From NCBI GenBank assembly GCA_017508605.1, contig JAFVYN010000175.1:1-49149 (forward strand): a DNA stretch of 49,149 nucleotides. The letters are read 5' to 3'. The DNA comes from Clostridia bacterium (GTDB lineage: Bacteria; Bacillota; Clostridia; Oscillospirales; CAG-272). The notes under the pieces are model-generated. The model saw only the letters and a program-made list of their open reading frames with translations. It was not told the origin of the DNA and made no database searches. Both the position numbers and the translations under genes were made by a program. This document shows positions 17,719-24,992 of this stretch, piece by piece. Within the stretch, counting starts at the first letter, position 1, and every line of letters begins with the position of its first letter.

Positions 17719-17760
17719 ATGCCGCTCGGTACGAACGATGGAAATGTGTTCCAGATGTAA
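17719..17760 (+). CDS. Possible 13-codon leader ORF overlapping the clpE-like start
   Basis: ATG 17719 has an ideal ribosome binding site (AAGGAG at 17707-17712, 6-base spacing) and opens a 13-codon frame ([13 protein letters not shown]) ending at TAA 17758-17760. It overlaps, out of frame, the first codons of the AAA+ gene that starts at 17738. The AAA+ start itself has no ribosome binding site at normal distance. The arrangement could couple or limit translation of the AAA+ gene. A base error that separates the real ribosome binding site from the gene is the alternative. Confidence 0.4.
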   Translation: MPLGTNDGNVFQM

Positions 17761-20047
17761 AAAACGAGTCGCCGTCGTGTTTATCACACGCATCGAAGGT
17801 GACAAATCGACCAATGAAGGACTGTGCATGAAATGTGCCAAGGAGCTTGGTATCAAGCCGGTCAGCGACGTTCTTGAGAAAATGGGTCTGACCGATGACG
17901 ATATTGAAAATATGGAGGACGAGGTCGGCACCATGATGCAAATGCCCGACATGCCCGTAAATCCCGACGGCGATCCCAACGGCAAGACCCCGCCCCTGGA
18001 TTTCAAGCGTCTGTTCGGCGATATGCTTCGCATGAATCCCCAGAATCCGCAGGGCGGAGAGGGACAGGACGCGCCCTCCGATAAGGAAAAGAAGACTAAA
18101 GAGAAAAAGGGCAAGAAATTTCTCTCGGCATACTGCTCCGACGTGACCGAGAAGGCACGTGAGGGCAAGATCGACGGGATCATCGGCAGAGACCGTGAGC
18201 TGGAGAGACTGATGCAGATCCTCTGCCGCAGACAGAAGAACAATCCCTGTCTCATCGGTGAGCCCGGTGTCGGTAAGACTGCCATTGCCGAAGCACTCGC
18301 ACAGCGCATCGTGGAGGGCAGAGTTCCCTATAAGCTCGAGGGCAAAGAGGTGCATATGCTCGACCTGACAGCGCTCGTGGCGGGTACGCAGTTCCGAGGT
18401 CAGTTCGAGACCCGTATGAAGGGGCTGATCGACGAGGTCAAGGCGCTCGGCAACGTGATCCTTGTGATCGACGAGGTACACAGTATCGTGGGCGCGGGTG
18501 ACTCCGAGGGCAGTATGAATGCCGCCAATATCCTGAAGCCCGCTCTTTCGCGCGGCGAGATCCAGGTGATCGGCGCCACCACCCTGACCGAATACCGCAA
18601 ATACATCGAAAAGGATTCGGCACTGGAGCGCCGCTTCCAGCCGATCATCGTGGAGGAATCCTCGGTGGAGGATTCGATCGCGATCCTGAAGGGTATCAAG
18701 GGCTATTATGAAAAATTCCACGGGATCAAGGTCCCCGACGCGGTGGTGGAGCGGGCGGTCATTTTGTCCGAGCGCTATATTACCGACCGTTTTCTGCCCG
18801 ACAAGGCAATTGACCTGCTTGACGAGGCGCTGGCACATCTCGCGCTGCATTCCGAGGTCGTGAGCGCCGCCGCCAAGAACGAAGCCCTTCTCAAAGCCAT
18901 CACCGCCGAGCGCGAGGCGCTTGAGGCGGCGGATGCCGAGACCGAGGAGGCACAGAATCAGAAATACCGCGCCGTTGCCGAATGCCGCTCGCGTGAGCTT
19001 GCGACAAGAGAGGCGCTTGACAAGGCGCTTGCCGAACGCGAGGCGCTTTCGCTGACCGTCAAGGATCTCGCTGAGGTCATCGAGGTCTGGACGGGTATCC
19101 CCTCGTCGAACATTACCGAAAACGAATATCTCAGGATCGACCGTCTCGGTGAGAGACTTTCCTCCCGTATCATCGGTCAGGACAGGGCGGTCGACGCCGT
19201 GGTACGCGCCATCAAGCGCAACCGCGCGGGCGTTTCCTATAAGCGTAAGCCTGTGTCCTTCATTTTCGCGGGGCCGACCGGTGTGGGTAAGACCGAGCTT
19301 GTCAAACAGCTTGCGGCAGAGTTGTTCGACTCTCCCGACGCGCTCATCCGTCTTGACATGTCAGAATTCATGGAAAAATTCGCGGTCTCCCGTCTGATCG
19401 GCGCGCCTCCCGGATACGTGGGCTATGACGATGCGGGTCAGCTCACCGAAAAGATCCGCCGCAAGCCCTACTCAGTCGTGCTGTTTGACGAGATCGAAAA
19501 GGCGCATCCCGACGTGATGAATATCCTTTTGCAGATCCTTGATGACGGCGTGATCACCGACGCGCGCGGCAAGAAGGTCAATTTTGAGAACACCGTGATC
19601 GTGATGACCACCAACGCGGGCGCGGTCGGAGTATCGGCAACGGCAGGCTTTATGACGGGCAGTGCCGCCGATACCGACAGCGACAAGACCGACAAGGCGC
19701 TCTCACAGTTCCTGCGTCCCGAATTTTTAAACCGTGTCGACGAGATCATCACCTTCCGCTCGCTTGACGAAAAGGATTTCGTGAAGATCGCCAAGATCAT
19801 GCTCCGCGATCTCGAAAAAGCCCTTGCCGAAAAGGGTATCTCGCTCAGCTTTACCGAAAAGGCGGTGGAGGCGCTTGCCAAGAAATCCTTCTCGATCAAA
19901 TACGGTGCGAGAAATCTCCGCCGTACCATTCAGCGCGACGTGGAGGATGCCCTCGCGACCCGTCTGATCAGCGACTATGAGGCGAAGATCACCGCCGTAT
20001 CGGTCGATGCCGATGAGAACGGCAACATGCTGATCGCTTGCGACTGA
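17738..20047 (+). CDS. ClpE-like AAA+ ATPase with N-terminal zinc finger
   Basis: A 769-residue Clp/Hsp100 unfoldase. Residues C4, C7, C30 and C33 form an N-terminal zinc-finger of the ClpE/McsA kind in place of the Clp_N repeats of ClpC and ClpB. The first AAA+ domain has Walker A GEPGVGKT (about 173-180) and [11 protein letters not shown] short coiled-coil middle region follows (about 390-445), then the second AAA+ domain with GPTGVGKTE (about 512), [13 protein letters not shown] and [11 protein letters not shown]. Such proteins unfold substrates, in many cases for ClpP. The usual ClpP-docking loop is not clear (AGFMTG lies where VGF or LGF would be expected), so ClpP partnership is uncertain. 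The start is unusual: see the overlapping 17719-17760 ORF. A strong terminator follows. Confidence 0.88.
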   Translation: MEMCSRCKKRVAVVFITRIEGDKSTNEGLCMKCAKELGIKPVSDVLEKMGLTDDDIENMEDEVGTMMQMPDMPVNPDGDPNGKTPPLDFKRLFGDMLRMNPQNPQGGEGQDAPSDKEKKTKEKKGKKFLSAYCSDVTEKAREGKIDGIIGRDRELERLMQILCRRQKNNPCLIGEPGVGKTAIAEALAQRIVEGRVPYKLEGKEVHMLDLTALVAGTQFRGQFETRMKGLIDEVKALGNVILVIDEVHSIVGAGDSEGSMNAANILKPALSRGEIQVIGATTLTEYRKYIEKDSALERRFQPIIVEESSVEDSIAILKGIKGYYEKFHGIKVPDAVVERAVILSERYITDRFLPDKAIDLLDEALAHLALHSEVVSAAAKNEALLKAITAEREALEAADAETEEAQNQKYRAVAECRSRELATREALDKALAEREALSLTVKDLAEVIEVWTGIPSSNITENEYLRIDRLGERLSSRIIGQDRAVDAVVRAIKRNRAGVSYKRKPVSFIFAGPTGVGKTELVKQLAAELFDSPDALIRLDMSEFMEKFAVSRLIGAPPGYVGYDDAGQLTEKIRRKPYSVVLFDEIEKAHPDVMNILLQILDDGVITDARGKKVNFENTVIVMTTNAGAVGVSATAGFMTGSAADTDSDKTDKALSQFLRPEFLNRVDEIITFRSLDEKDFVKIAKIMLRDLEKALAEKGISLSFTEKAVEALAKKSFSIKYGARNLRRTIQRDVEDALATRLISDYEAKITAVSVDADENGNMLIACD

Positions 20048-20062
20048 AAAAATAAGACACCC

Positions 20063-20114
20063 AAGAGCAAAAAGCAAGACGGTTTTGTCTTTCGCTTTTT
20101 GCTCTTTCTTTTTT
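20063..20114 (+). terminator. Intrinsic terminator after the ClpE-like gene
   Basis: A 13-bp perfect outer stem (20063-20075 with 20094-20106) with a further AGAC/GTCT inner pairing is followed by a T-rich tract to 20114. Confidence 0.9.
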
Positions 20115-20165
20115 CGGAAGGCGTCGGGAGAATCTGACGGGTGTGTGAAACTTCGGGGGAAGCTC

Positions 20166-20194
20166 TTGCTTTTTTTGGAAAAATCGTTTATAAT
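20166..20194 (+). promoter_or_regulatory. Promoter of the P-type ATPase-like gene
   Basis: TTGCTT (20166-20171), 17 bases, TATAAT (20189-20194), 34 bases before the start codon at 20229. Confidence 0.7.
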
Positions 20195-20228
20195 ATCCGC
20201 ATAACGATATGAGGAAGGGAGGGGTCAT

Positions 20229-22790
20229 ATGACGTGGCATGAGCTGCCGCCGTCGGAGGTGATCGAGCGGCTCAATTCTTCGTCCTCGGGGATGCCGAAG
20301 GACGCACCGAAGGGGAAGAACCGCCTGTTCAGGCGACGTGAGACGCTTGAGCGCGAGGCGATCAAGCCGATCGTGACAGCCCCCCTTCTGTTTCTCTTTG
20401 CCATTACCGCCCTTGCCGCCTTCGTGGCAAACGAGCCTGCGGTGGGACTTCTTTCCCTTTTATCCCTGGGTTTTTCGGCGCTGTTATGGTATATGGCGCA
20501 CCGCTATGCTCTTGAGGTCAGGGAGCGCTGCCGCGAGAAGACCGACGGCTTTGCCCGTGTGATCCGCGAAGGTGTCCTCTATCTGATTGCCGACGAGGAT
20601 CTGGTTCAGGGGGACGTGATCCTTTTGCAAAAAGAGGACTACGTGCCTGCTGACTGCCGTATTCTTTCCTGTAACGGGCTTACCGTTCGCGAGAGTGCTG
20701 CGCTTTCGGGCAAGGCGGCCTCTTACGAAAAATCGGCAGAGACGGCGGTGAATACACGCTATGAGGATGCTGACAACATGCTGTGGGCAGGCAGTGCCGT
20801 TGAGACGGGAAGCTGCCGCGCGATCGTCACCGAGGTGGGGGATACCTGCCGCATTGCCGCGTTTTCGGAAAAGCATGATGCTCTCGGCGACAAAAAGAGC
20901 TTTCACGCCCTTCTCGGAAGGCTGTCCTTTGTGATCTCCACCTCGCTTCTCGGGCTTCTCTTTCTGACGGCTGTCTTTTCCTTTACGCCCCTTTCCCGAC
21001 ACGGGCTGTTTTCTGACTGGCTTCTGATCGTTTCCTTTGCGGGGGCCTCGGCTTCCGAGCTTTTATGTCTGATCGATACCGTTTCTCTCGGTATCACGCT
21101 CCGCCGATCCCGTACGGTGCTGATGCGCCGTCCTTCGGCGGTCGGGACGCTGGCACGGGTGGATACCGTCATGCTCCGTGCCTCGCTGTTTCACGACAGC
21201 GCGCTTGACGGCGTGAGCGACGTGATCCTGCCCGACGGCAAACGGCAGCCCCTTGCCATCGGGCTTTCTCCCGAGGGCGCGCGTATCCTTCGCAACGCTC
21301 TCGTTGCCACCGGGGGCGTGACGGCACCCGCCTCGCAAAGCGAGACGGTCTACGGCGAAAAAACACTCCGTGAGCATATCCTCTCGGCATGTGAGGGCGC
21401 GTCCGTGGTGCTGAACCGTGAGCCTTACACCATGGTGGCGTCGGGTGTGACCGAGAGCGGGGTGTCATACGGCTTGTTCAGAAGACGGGACGATCTTCTT
21501 CTGTCGATCACCGCCGATGCCCGCACGGTCACCTCGCTTTCGGGCTTCGTTTATGAAAACGATACCATCGAGGCACTGCCCGAGGAGAAAAAGGAGATGC
21601 TTTGCGCGATGCTTCCCGAAGGAGAGGATCACGCGCTCTACGGTGTTGCGATCGGCTATCTGAAGGAGATCCCCGACAGACGGCTGAACGACGAGACCCT
21701 CCGCGCATTGCTGGGGGGCAGTCTCGTTTACGAAGGCGCGTTTCTCTTTGTGATGAGAAAGGATTCTCCCACAGCGCTTCAGAGAGCGCTTTCGCCCCTT
21801 GGGGTTTCGCTGACACTGATCGACACGAAGGCATCGGCTGACGGCGTCGCGCGTATGGTCGCGCCCACGAGACGGGAGGTTTTTGACGCGATCCGCGAAA
21901 ATAAGGCGGCAGGGCATACCGTACTGCTTCAGGGCGAGACGCTTCCCGATCTTGCGCTGATGAAGGAGGCGGATCTCTCGTTGACACTCGGAGACGCGCC
22001 TGACAGAAAAGAGCCGCTGTCTGTTACCAAGGACAGCGAGGCGCTTCTCGTTCAGGGCACGAAGGCGATCCGCCTGTTCGGGGACGGTCTTCTGCTTTCA
22101 CGGACGAGTGATGCCATTTCCGAGGCGATCGTTCACGCGAGAAGTCATTTTTACCGTATGTCGACGGTGCTTTCCTATCTTCTGACCCTTCTCGGCATCA
22201 AGCCGATCTTCGCGGTTGCCTCATTCTTTATGGAATCCCCCGCCGTGACACCCATGCTCTTTTTCCTGCTCGGCTTTGTGTTTGATACCTTGGCGGTAGC
22301 GGCTCTTCTTCTGAAGCCCTGCCGTGAGATACGCCCGCCGCTTGAAGCCAAAGATCAGCTGAGGAGCTTTCTCGCTTCCTTTATAACGGGGCTTCTGTCG
22401 GGGGGCGGTATGCTTCTCGTCATGCTTCTCTCCCTTCGGGATTCCCCCCTTCCCGCCGAGATCTATGCGACGGTTTTGCTTTTTGCGGTCTCGCTTTTCG
22501 TCTTTCTCACCCATTACGTATCATTTGAAGTGGGAAAGCGGCCCACGGCATCGCTCTCACTCGGCACGCTTCTCATCGTTGGCGGCACGCTCGTTCTGTT
22601 CCTTCTGATCTTCACGCGCGGGGGCTTTGGCAAGGCGGGGCTTCTGTCCCTTCTTCTGGCGCTCGGCATTTATGCCGTTGCCGAAGGCGCTAAAAGACTC
22701 TTTCTCCTCAGAAAGGATCCTCGGAAAAAGCCTCGGAAATATACCAAAAAAAATAAAAAAATATCCAAAAAAAGTGATAAACCCTCTTGA
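20229..22790 (+). CDS. P-type ATPase homologue lacking catalytic motifs (pseudo-pump)
   Basis: The 853-residue product has the full layout of a P2-type cation ATPase: two N-terminal helices, an actuator-like domain (LVQGDVILLQKEDYVPADCR, VRESAALSGKA), two helices, a large cytosolic region and six C-terminal helices. Every hallmark of catalysis is changed. The TGES loop reads LSGK (about residue 158). Where DKTGT should follow the VDTV strand, the sequence is MLRASLFHDSALDG (about 310-325), so the phosphorylated Asp is missing. The PEGLP helix break is absent (ASASELLCLIDTVSLG). The GDGxNDxxAL hinge reads LQGETLPDLALMKEADLSL. The frame is intact and has its own promoter and ribosome binding site (GGAGGG), so it is probably expressed as a non-pumping membrane protein, for example a sensor or regulator. 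The homology is firm; the role is unknown. Confidence 0.85.
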   Translation: MTWHELPPSEVIERLNSSSSGMPKDAPKGKNRLFRRRETLEREAIKPIVTAPLLFLFAITALAAFVANEPAVGLLSLLSLGFSALLWYMAHRYALEVRERCREKTDGFARVIREGVLYLIADEDLVQGDVILLQKEDYVPADCRILSCNGLTVRESAALSGKAASYEKSAETAVNTRYEDADNMLWAGSAVETGSCRAIVTEVGDTCRIAAFSEKHDALGDKKSFHALLGRLSFVISTSLLGLLFLTAVFSFTPLSRHGLFSDWLLIVSFAGASASELLCLIDTVSLGITLRRSRTVLMRRPSAVGTLARVDTVMLRASLFHDSALDGVSDVILPDGKRQPLAIGLSPEGARILRNALVATGGVTAPASQSETVYGEKTLREHILSACEGASVVLNREPYTMVASGVTESGVSYGLFRRRDDLLLSITADARTVTSLSGFVYENDTIEALPEEKKEMLCAMLPEGEDHALYGVAIGYLKEIPDRRLNDETLRALLGGSLVYEGAFLFVMRKDSPTALQRALSPLGVSLTLIDTKASADGVARMVAPTRREVFDAIRENKAAGHTVLLQGETLPDLALMKEADLSLTLGDAPDRKEPLSVTKDSEALLVQGTKAIRLFGDGLLLSRTSDAISEAIVHARSHFYRMSTVLSYLLTLLGIKPIFAVASFFMESPAVTPMLFFLLGFVFDTLAVAALLLKPCREIRPPLEAKDQLRSFLASFITGLLSGGGMLLVMLLSLRDSPLPAEIYATVLLFAVSLFVFLTHYVSFEVGKRPTASLSLGTLLIVGGTLVLFLLIFTRGGFGKAGLLSLLLALGIYAVAEGAKRLFLLRKDPRKKPRKYTKKNKKISKKSDKPS

Positions 22791-22815
22791 CAAGCGCTCA
22801 AAAATGTGTTATTAT
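22787..22815 (+). promoter_or_regulatory. Promoter of rplJ-rplL
   Basis: TTGACA (22787-22792), 17 bases, TATTAT (22810-22815). The -35 element contains the TGA stop codon (22788-22790) of the preceding gene. Confidence 0.8.
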
Positions 22816-22821
22816 ACACCA

Positions 22822-22890
22822 GTGAGCCAAAGACAGTAGGTTACCGTAAAAGCGAAAGCCACCCTACCGAGGTTGAGAAATTCAAGAAGA
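22822..22890 (+). ncRNA. Ribosomal protein L10 leader
   Basis: The transcript between the promoter and rplJ contains the L10-leader signature: AGACAGTAGG and CCCTACCGAGGTTGAGAA arms that pair around a kink-turn-like region. In Bacillota this RNA binds the L10(L12)4 complex and down-regulates rplJ-rplL when the protein is in excess. Confidence 0.8.
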
Positions 22891-22927
22891 CCGTCACAGA
22901 CGGTGTTTTATCATGCTTTTTGATTTT

Positions 22928-22964
22928 CCTTCTTGTTCTTTGGTGAGAACAAGAAGGTTTTTTT
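22928..22964 (+). terminator. Attenuator hairpin in the rplJ leader
   Basis: A perfect 12-bp stem (22928-22939 with 22946-22957) is followed by T7 (22958-22964), 29 bases before rplJ. It is a complete intrinsic terminator inside the leader, fitting control by premature termination coupled to the L10-leader fold upstream. Confidence 0.85.
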
Positions 22965-22993
22965 GTTCTCTCAATTTTATAGGAGGTGAAACC

Positions 22994-23521
22994 ATGCCGA
23001 GCGCAAAGATTCTCGAACAAAAGAAAGCCGTTGTAGAAGAGCTTGCTGAAAAACTGAAGAACGCAGTTTCCGCAGTTGTTGTTTCCTATCAGGGCATTAA
23101 CACCGAAGACGATACCAAGCTTCGTGCAGATCTCAGAAAGGCAAACGTAGAATACAAGGTCTACAAGAACTCTGCTATGGCAAGAGCTTGCGAAATCGCA
23201 GGCTATGCTGATATGAAGCCCATGTTCGAAGGTATGACTGCAATCGCGTTCACAGCTGATGACGCAGTTGCTCCCGCTAAGATCCTGAAGGAATATGCCG
23301 ACAAGATCAAGCTTGATACCTTTAAGCTCAAGGGCGGCTTTATCGATGGCGAAGTCATCGACACCGCGAAGGTTGAGGCACTTGCCGCAACTCCCGCAAA
23401 GCCTGTTCTCGTTTGCAAGCTGATGGGCTCTATGATGAGTCCCCTTTACGGTCTTGCTTATGCTCTTCAGGCCGTTATTGACAAGTCGGGCGAAGCTCCT
23501 GCTGAAGACGCAGCCGAATAA
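22994..23521 (+). CDS. rplJ: 50S ribosomal protein L10
   Basis: L10 forms the base of the ribosomal stalk and anchors the L7/L12 dimers. The 175-residue product has the family N-terminus (KKAVVEELAEKLKNAVSAVVVSYQGI), the rRNA-binding strand YKVYKNSAMARA and an acidic C-terminal helix for L7/L12. AGGAGGTG precedes ATG 22994. Codon use in this gene and rplL is biased (GCT, GCA, GAA rich), unlike the GC-richer neighbours, as expected for highly expressed genes. Confidence 0.97.
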   Translation: MPSAKILEQKKAVVEELAEKLKNAVSAVVVSYQGINTEDDTKLRADLRKANVEYKVYKNSAMARACEIAGYADMKPMFEGMTAIAFTADDAVAPAKILKEYADKIKLDTFKLKGGFIDGEVIDTAKVEALAATPAKPVLVCKLMGSMMSPLYGLAYALQAVIDKSGEAPAEDAAE

Positions 23522-23621
23522 TCGCACCGCACCCGTCGGATCTCTCCGACACCAATCACTGCCGAACACGGCAAAACATTTAATTTTAAAAAATATTTAA
23601 ACTATTTTGGAGGATATGAAA

Positions 23622-23999
23622 ATGGCTAGCGAAAAGATTACTAACATTTTTGAAGAGATCAAAACCCTTACCATTCTTGAAATGGCTGAACTTGTAAAGA
23701 TGCTTGAAGAGGAATTCGGCGTATCCGCTGCTCCTGTTGCTGTTGCTGCAGGTCCTGCTGCCTCTGCTGCTCCTGTTGAAGAAAAGACCGAATTTGACGT
23801 TGTTCTTACCGGCTTTGACGCAGCTAAGAAGGTTGCTGTTATCAAGGTCGTTCGTGAGATCACCGGTCTCGGCCTTAAGGACGCTAAGGACGCTGTTGAA
23901 GGCGCTCCCAAGGTTCTCAAGGAAGCTATCTCGAAGGCTGACGCTGAAAAGTATAAGGAAGACCTTACTGCTGCAGGCGCAACTGTTGAAATCAAGTAA
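23622..23999 (+). CDS. rplL: 50S ribosomal protein L7/L12
   Basis: L7/L12 is the mobile stalk protein that recruits translation factors. The 125-residue product has the N-terminal dimerisation helix pair, an Ala/Pro/Val hinge (about residues 36-53) and the conserved C-terminal domain with [23 protein letters not shown] 23622 lies 8 bases after GGAGG; an ATG two codons upstream is possible. The final codons are the first copy of a 35-bp repeat. rpoB, the usual next gene in Bacillota, does not follow. Confidence 0.97.
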   Translation: MASEKITNIFEEIKTLTILEMAELVKMLEEEFGVSAAPVAVAAGPAASAAPVEEKTEFDVVLTGFDAAKKVAVIKVVREITGLGLKDAKDAVEGAPKVLKEAISKADAEKYKEDLTAAGATVEIK

Positions 24000-24075
24000 T
24001 TAACTATTACTTGATTCAACGTGAAATCAAGTAATTAACCATTACTTGATTCAACATGAGATCAAGTAATTGATT
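23987..24075 (+). repeat. Triplicated 35-bp palindromic repeat at the rplL stop
   Basis: A unit of 35 bases starts at 23987, 24022 and 24057 (the third copy is truncated). Each full unit contains ATCAAGTAAT-N5-ATTACTTGAT, a 10-bp stem extended by partly paired GTTGA/TCAAC. The first copy includes the last codons and stop of rplL. The units could make stacked hairpins at the 3' end of the mRNA. Confidence 0.8.
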
Positions 24076-24092
24076 CGAGCGTTGAGACAACC

Positions 24093-24137
24093 AAAACATC
24101 CCGATCTGCCGGATACGGCGGGTCGGGATGTTTTTTT
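24093..24137 (+). terminator. Intrinsic terminator of rplJ-rplL
   Basis: A 10-bp stem AACATCCCGA/TCGGGATGTT (24095-24104 with 24123-24132) with inner CCG/CGG pairing is followed by T7. Confidence 0.9.
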
Positions 24138-24196
24138 GTCGGGAATGTATTTCAAACAAAATGTCTTTATATTGGAAAACTTTTTAAAAAAGAAAC

Positions 24197-24225
24197 TTGA
24201 AAACTGTCGGGATCCGTGGTATAAT
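24197..24225 (+). promoter_or_regulatory. Promoter of the ferritin gene
   Basis: TTGAAA (24197-24202), 17 bases, TATAAT (24220-24225), 54 bases before ATG 24280. No clear Fur or PerR box was recognised. Confidence 0.75.
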
Positions 24226-24279
24226 AAGGTATCCCTTGTCGCTACGGGCGGCAAAATCATACTTTTGGAGGATGAACCA

Positions 24280-24789
24280 ATGAATCAAAAGGTACACGAG
24301 CTGCTGAACAGCCAGATCAACAAGGAGTTTTACTCCGCTTATCTTTATCTTGATTTTTCCAATTATTTCAAGGCAATGGGTCTTGACGGCTTTGCCAATT
24401 GGTATATGGTGCAGGCACAGGAGGAGCGCGATCACGCCATGCTTTTCTATCAGTATCTGCAGAATGAGAGCATGACGGTGACGCTGGAGGCGATCGCTAA
24501 GCCCGACAAGGTCTTCACCTGCTCGATGGACGTTCTCAAGGCGGGTCTTGAGCATGAAAAATACGTGACCTCGCTGATCAACGAGATCTATGCCGCGGCA
24601 TATGAGGTCAAGGATTTCCGTACCATGCAGTTCCTCGACTGGTTTGTCAAGGAGCAGGGCGAGGAAGAGACCAACGCCAACGATATGATCACCAAAATGG
24701 AGCTGTTCGGTTCTGATCCGAGAAGCCTCTATATGCTCAATCAGGAGCTTGCCGCACGCGTATATACCGCTCCCTCGCTGGTGCTGTAA
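24280..24789 (+). CDS. Ferritin (FtnA type)
   Basis: An iron-storage ferritin of 169 residues that oxidises Fe2+ and keeps it in a 24-subunit shell. The ferroxidase residues are in place: E16, E49 and H52 (EERDHAM), E93, Q126 and E129 (EQGEEE). The start at 24280 follows GGAGGATG; the longer upstream frame would run into the rplL terminator and is not used. It is a single-gene unit with its own promoter and terminator. Confidence 0.95.
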   Translation: MNQKVHELLNSQINKEFYSAYLYLDFSNYFKAMGLDGFANWYMVQAQEERDHAMLFYQYLQNESMTVTLEAIAKPDKVFTCSMDVLKAGLEHEKYVTSLINEIYAAAYEVKDFRTMQFLDWFVKEQGEEETNANDMITKMELFGSDPRSLYMLNQELAARVYTAPSLVL

Positions 24790-24810
24790 GACGTTTATAA
24801 CGAAATACGA

Positions 24811-24855
24811 AAGACCGACACAAGCCGAAAATTTCCGACTTGTGTCGGGTTTTCT
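24811..24855 (+). terminator. Intrinsic terminator of the ferritin gene
   Basis: CCGACACAAG (24815-24824) pairs perfectly with CTTGTGTCGG (24839-24848), followed by a T-rich run. Confidence 0.8.
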
Positions 24856-24935
24856 TATATTTTGTCTACTTTTGTCATATTTTGCCGATCGGTGTCGGGG
24901 AATTTTTGCAAAGAGGTGTGGAGGCGCTCTCTTTC

Positions 24936-24964
24936 TTGACAAGCGGGGAAAAGCGTGATACAAT
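24936..24964 (+). promoter_or_regulatory. Promoter of the glycosidase-like gene
   Basis: TTGACA (24936-24941), 17 bases, TACAAT (24959-24964), 28 bases before ATG 24993. Confidence 0.75.
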
Positions 24965-24992
24965 AGAAAAAAACGCCGAAGGAGTACTTACG

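Noticed and set aside
20229-22790. Loss of DKTGT as the result of a frameshift or sequencing error
   Set aside because: The frame is open through the whole region and the flanking VDTV strand is aligned; several separate motifs are lost, which one error cannot explain.
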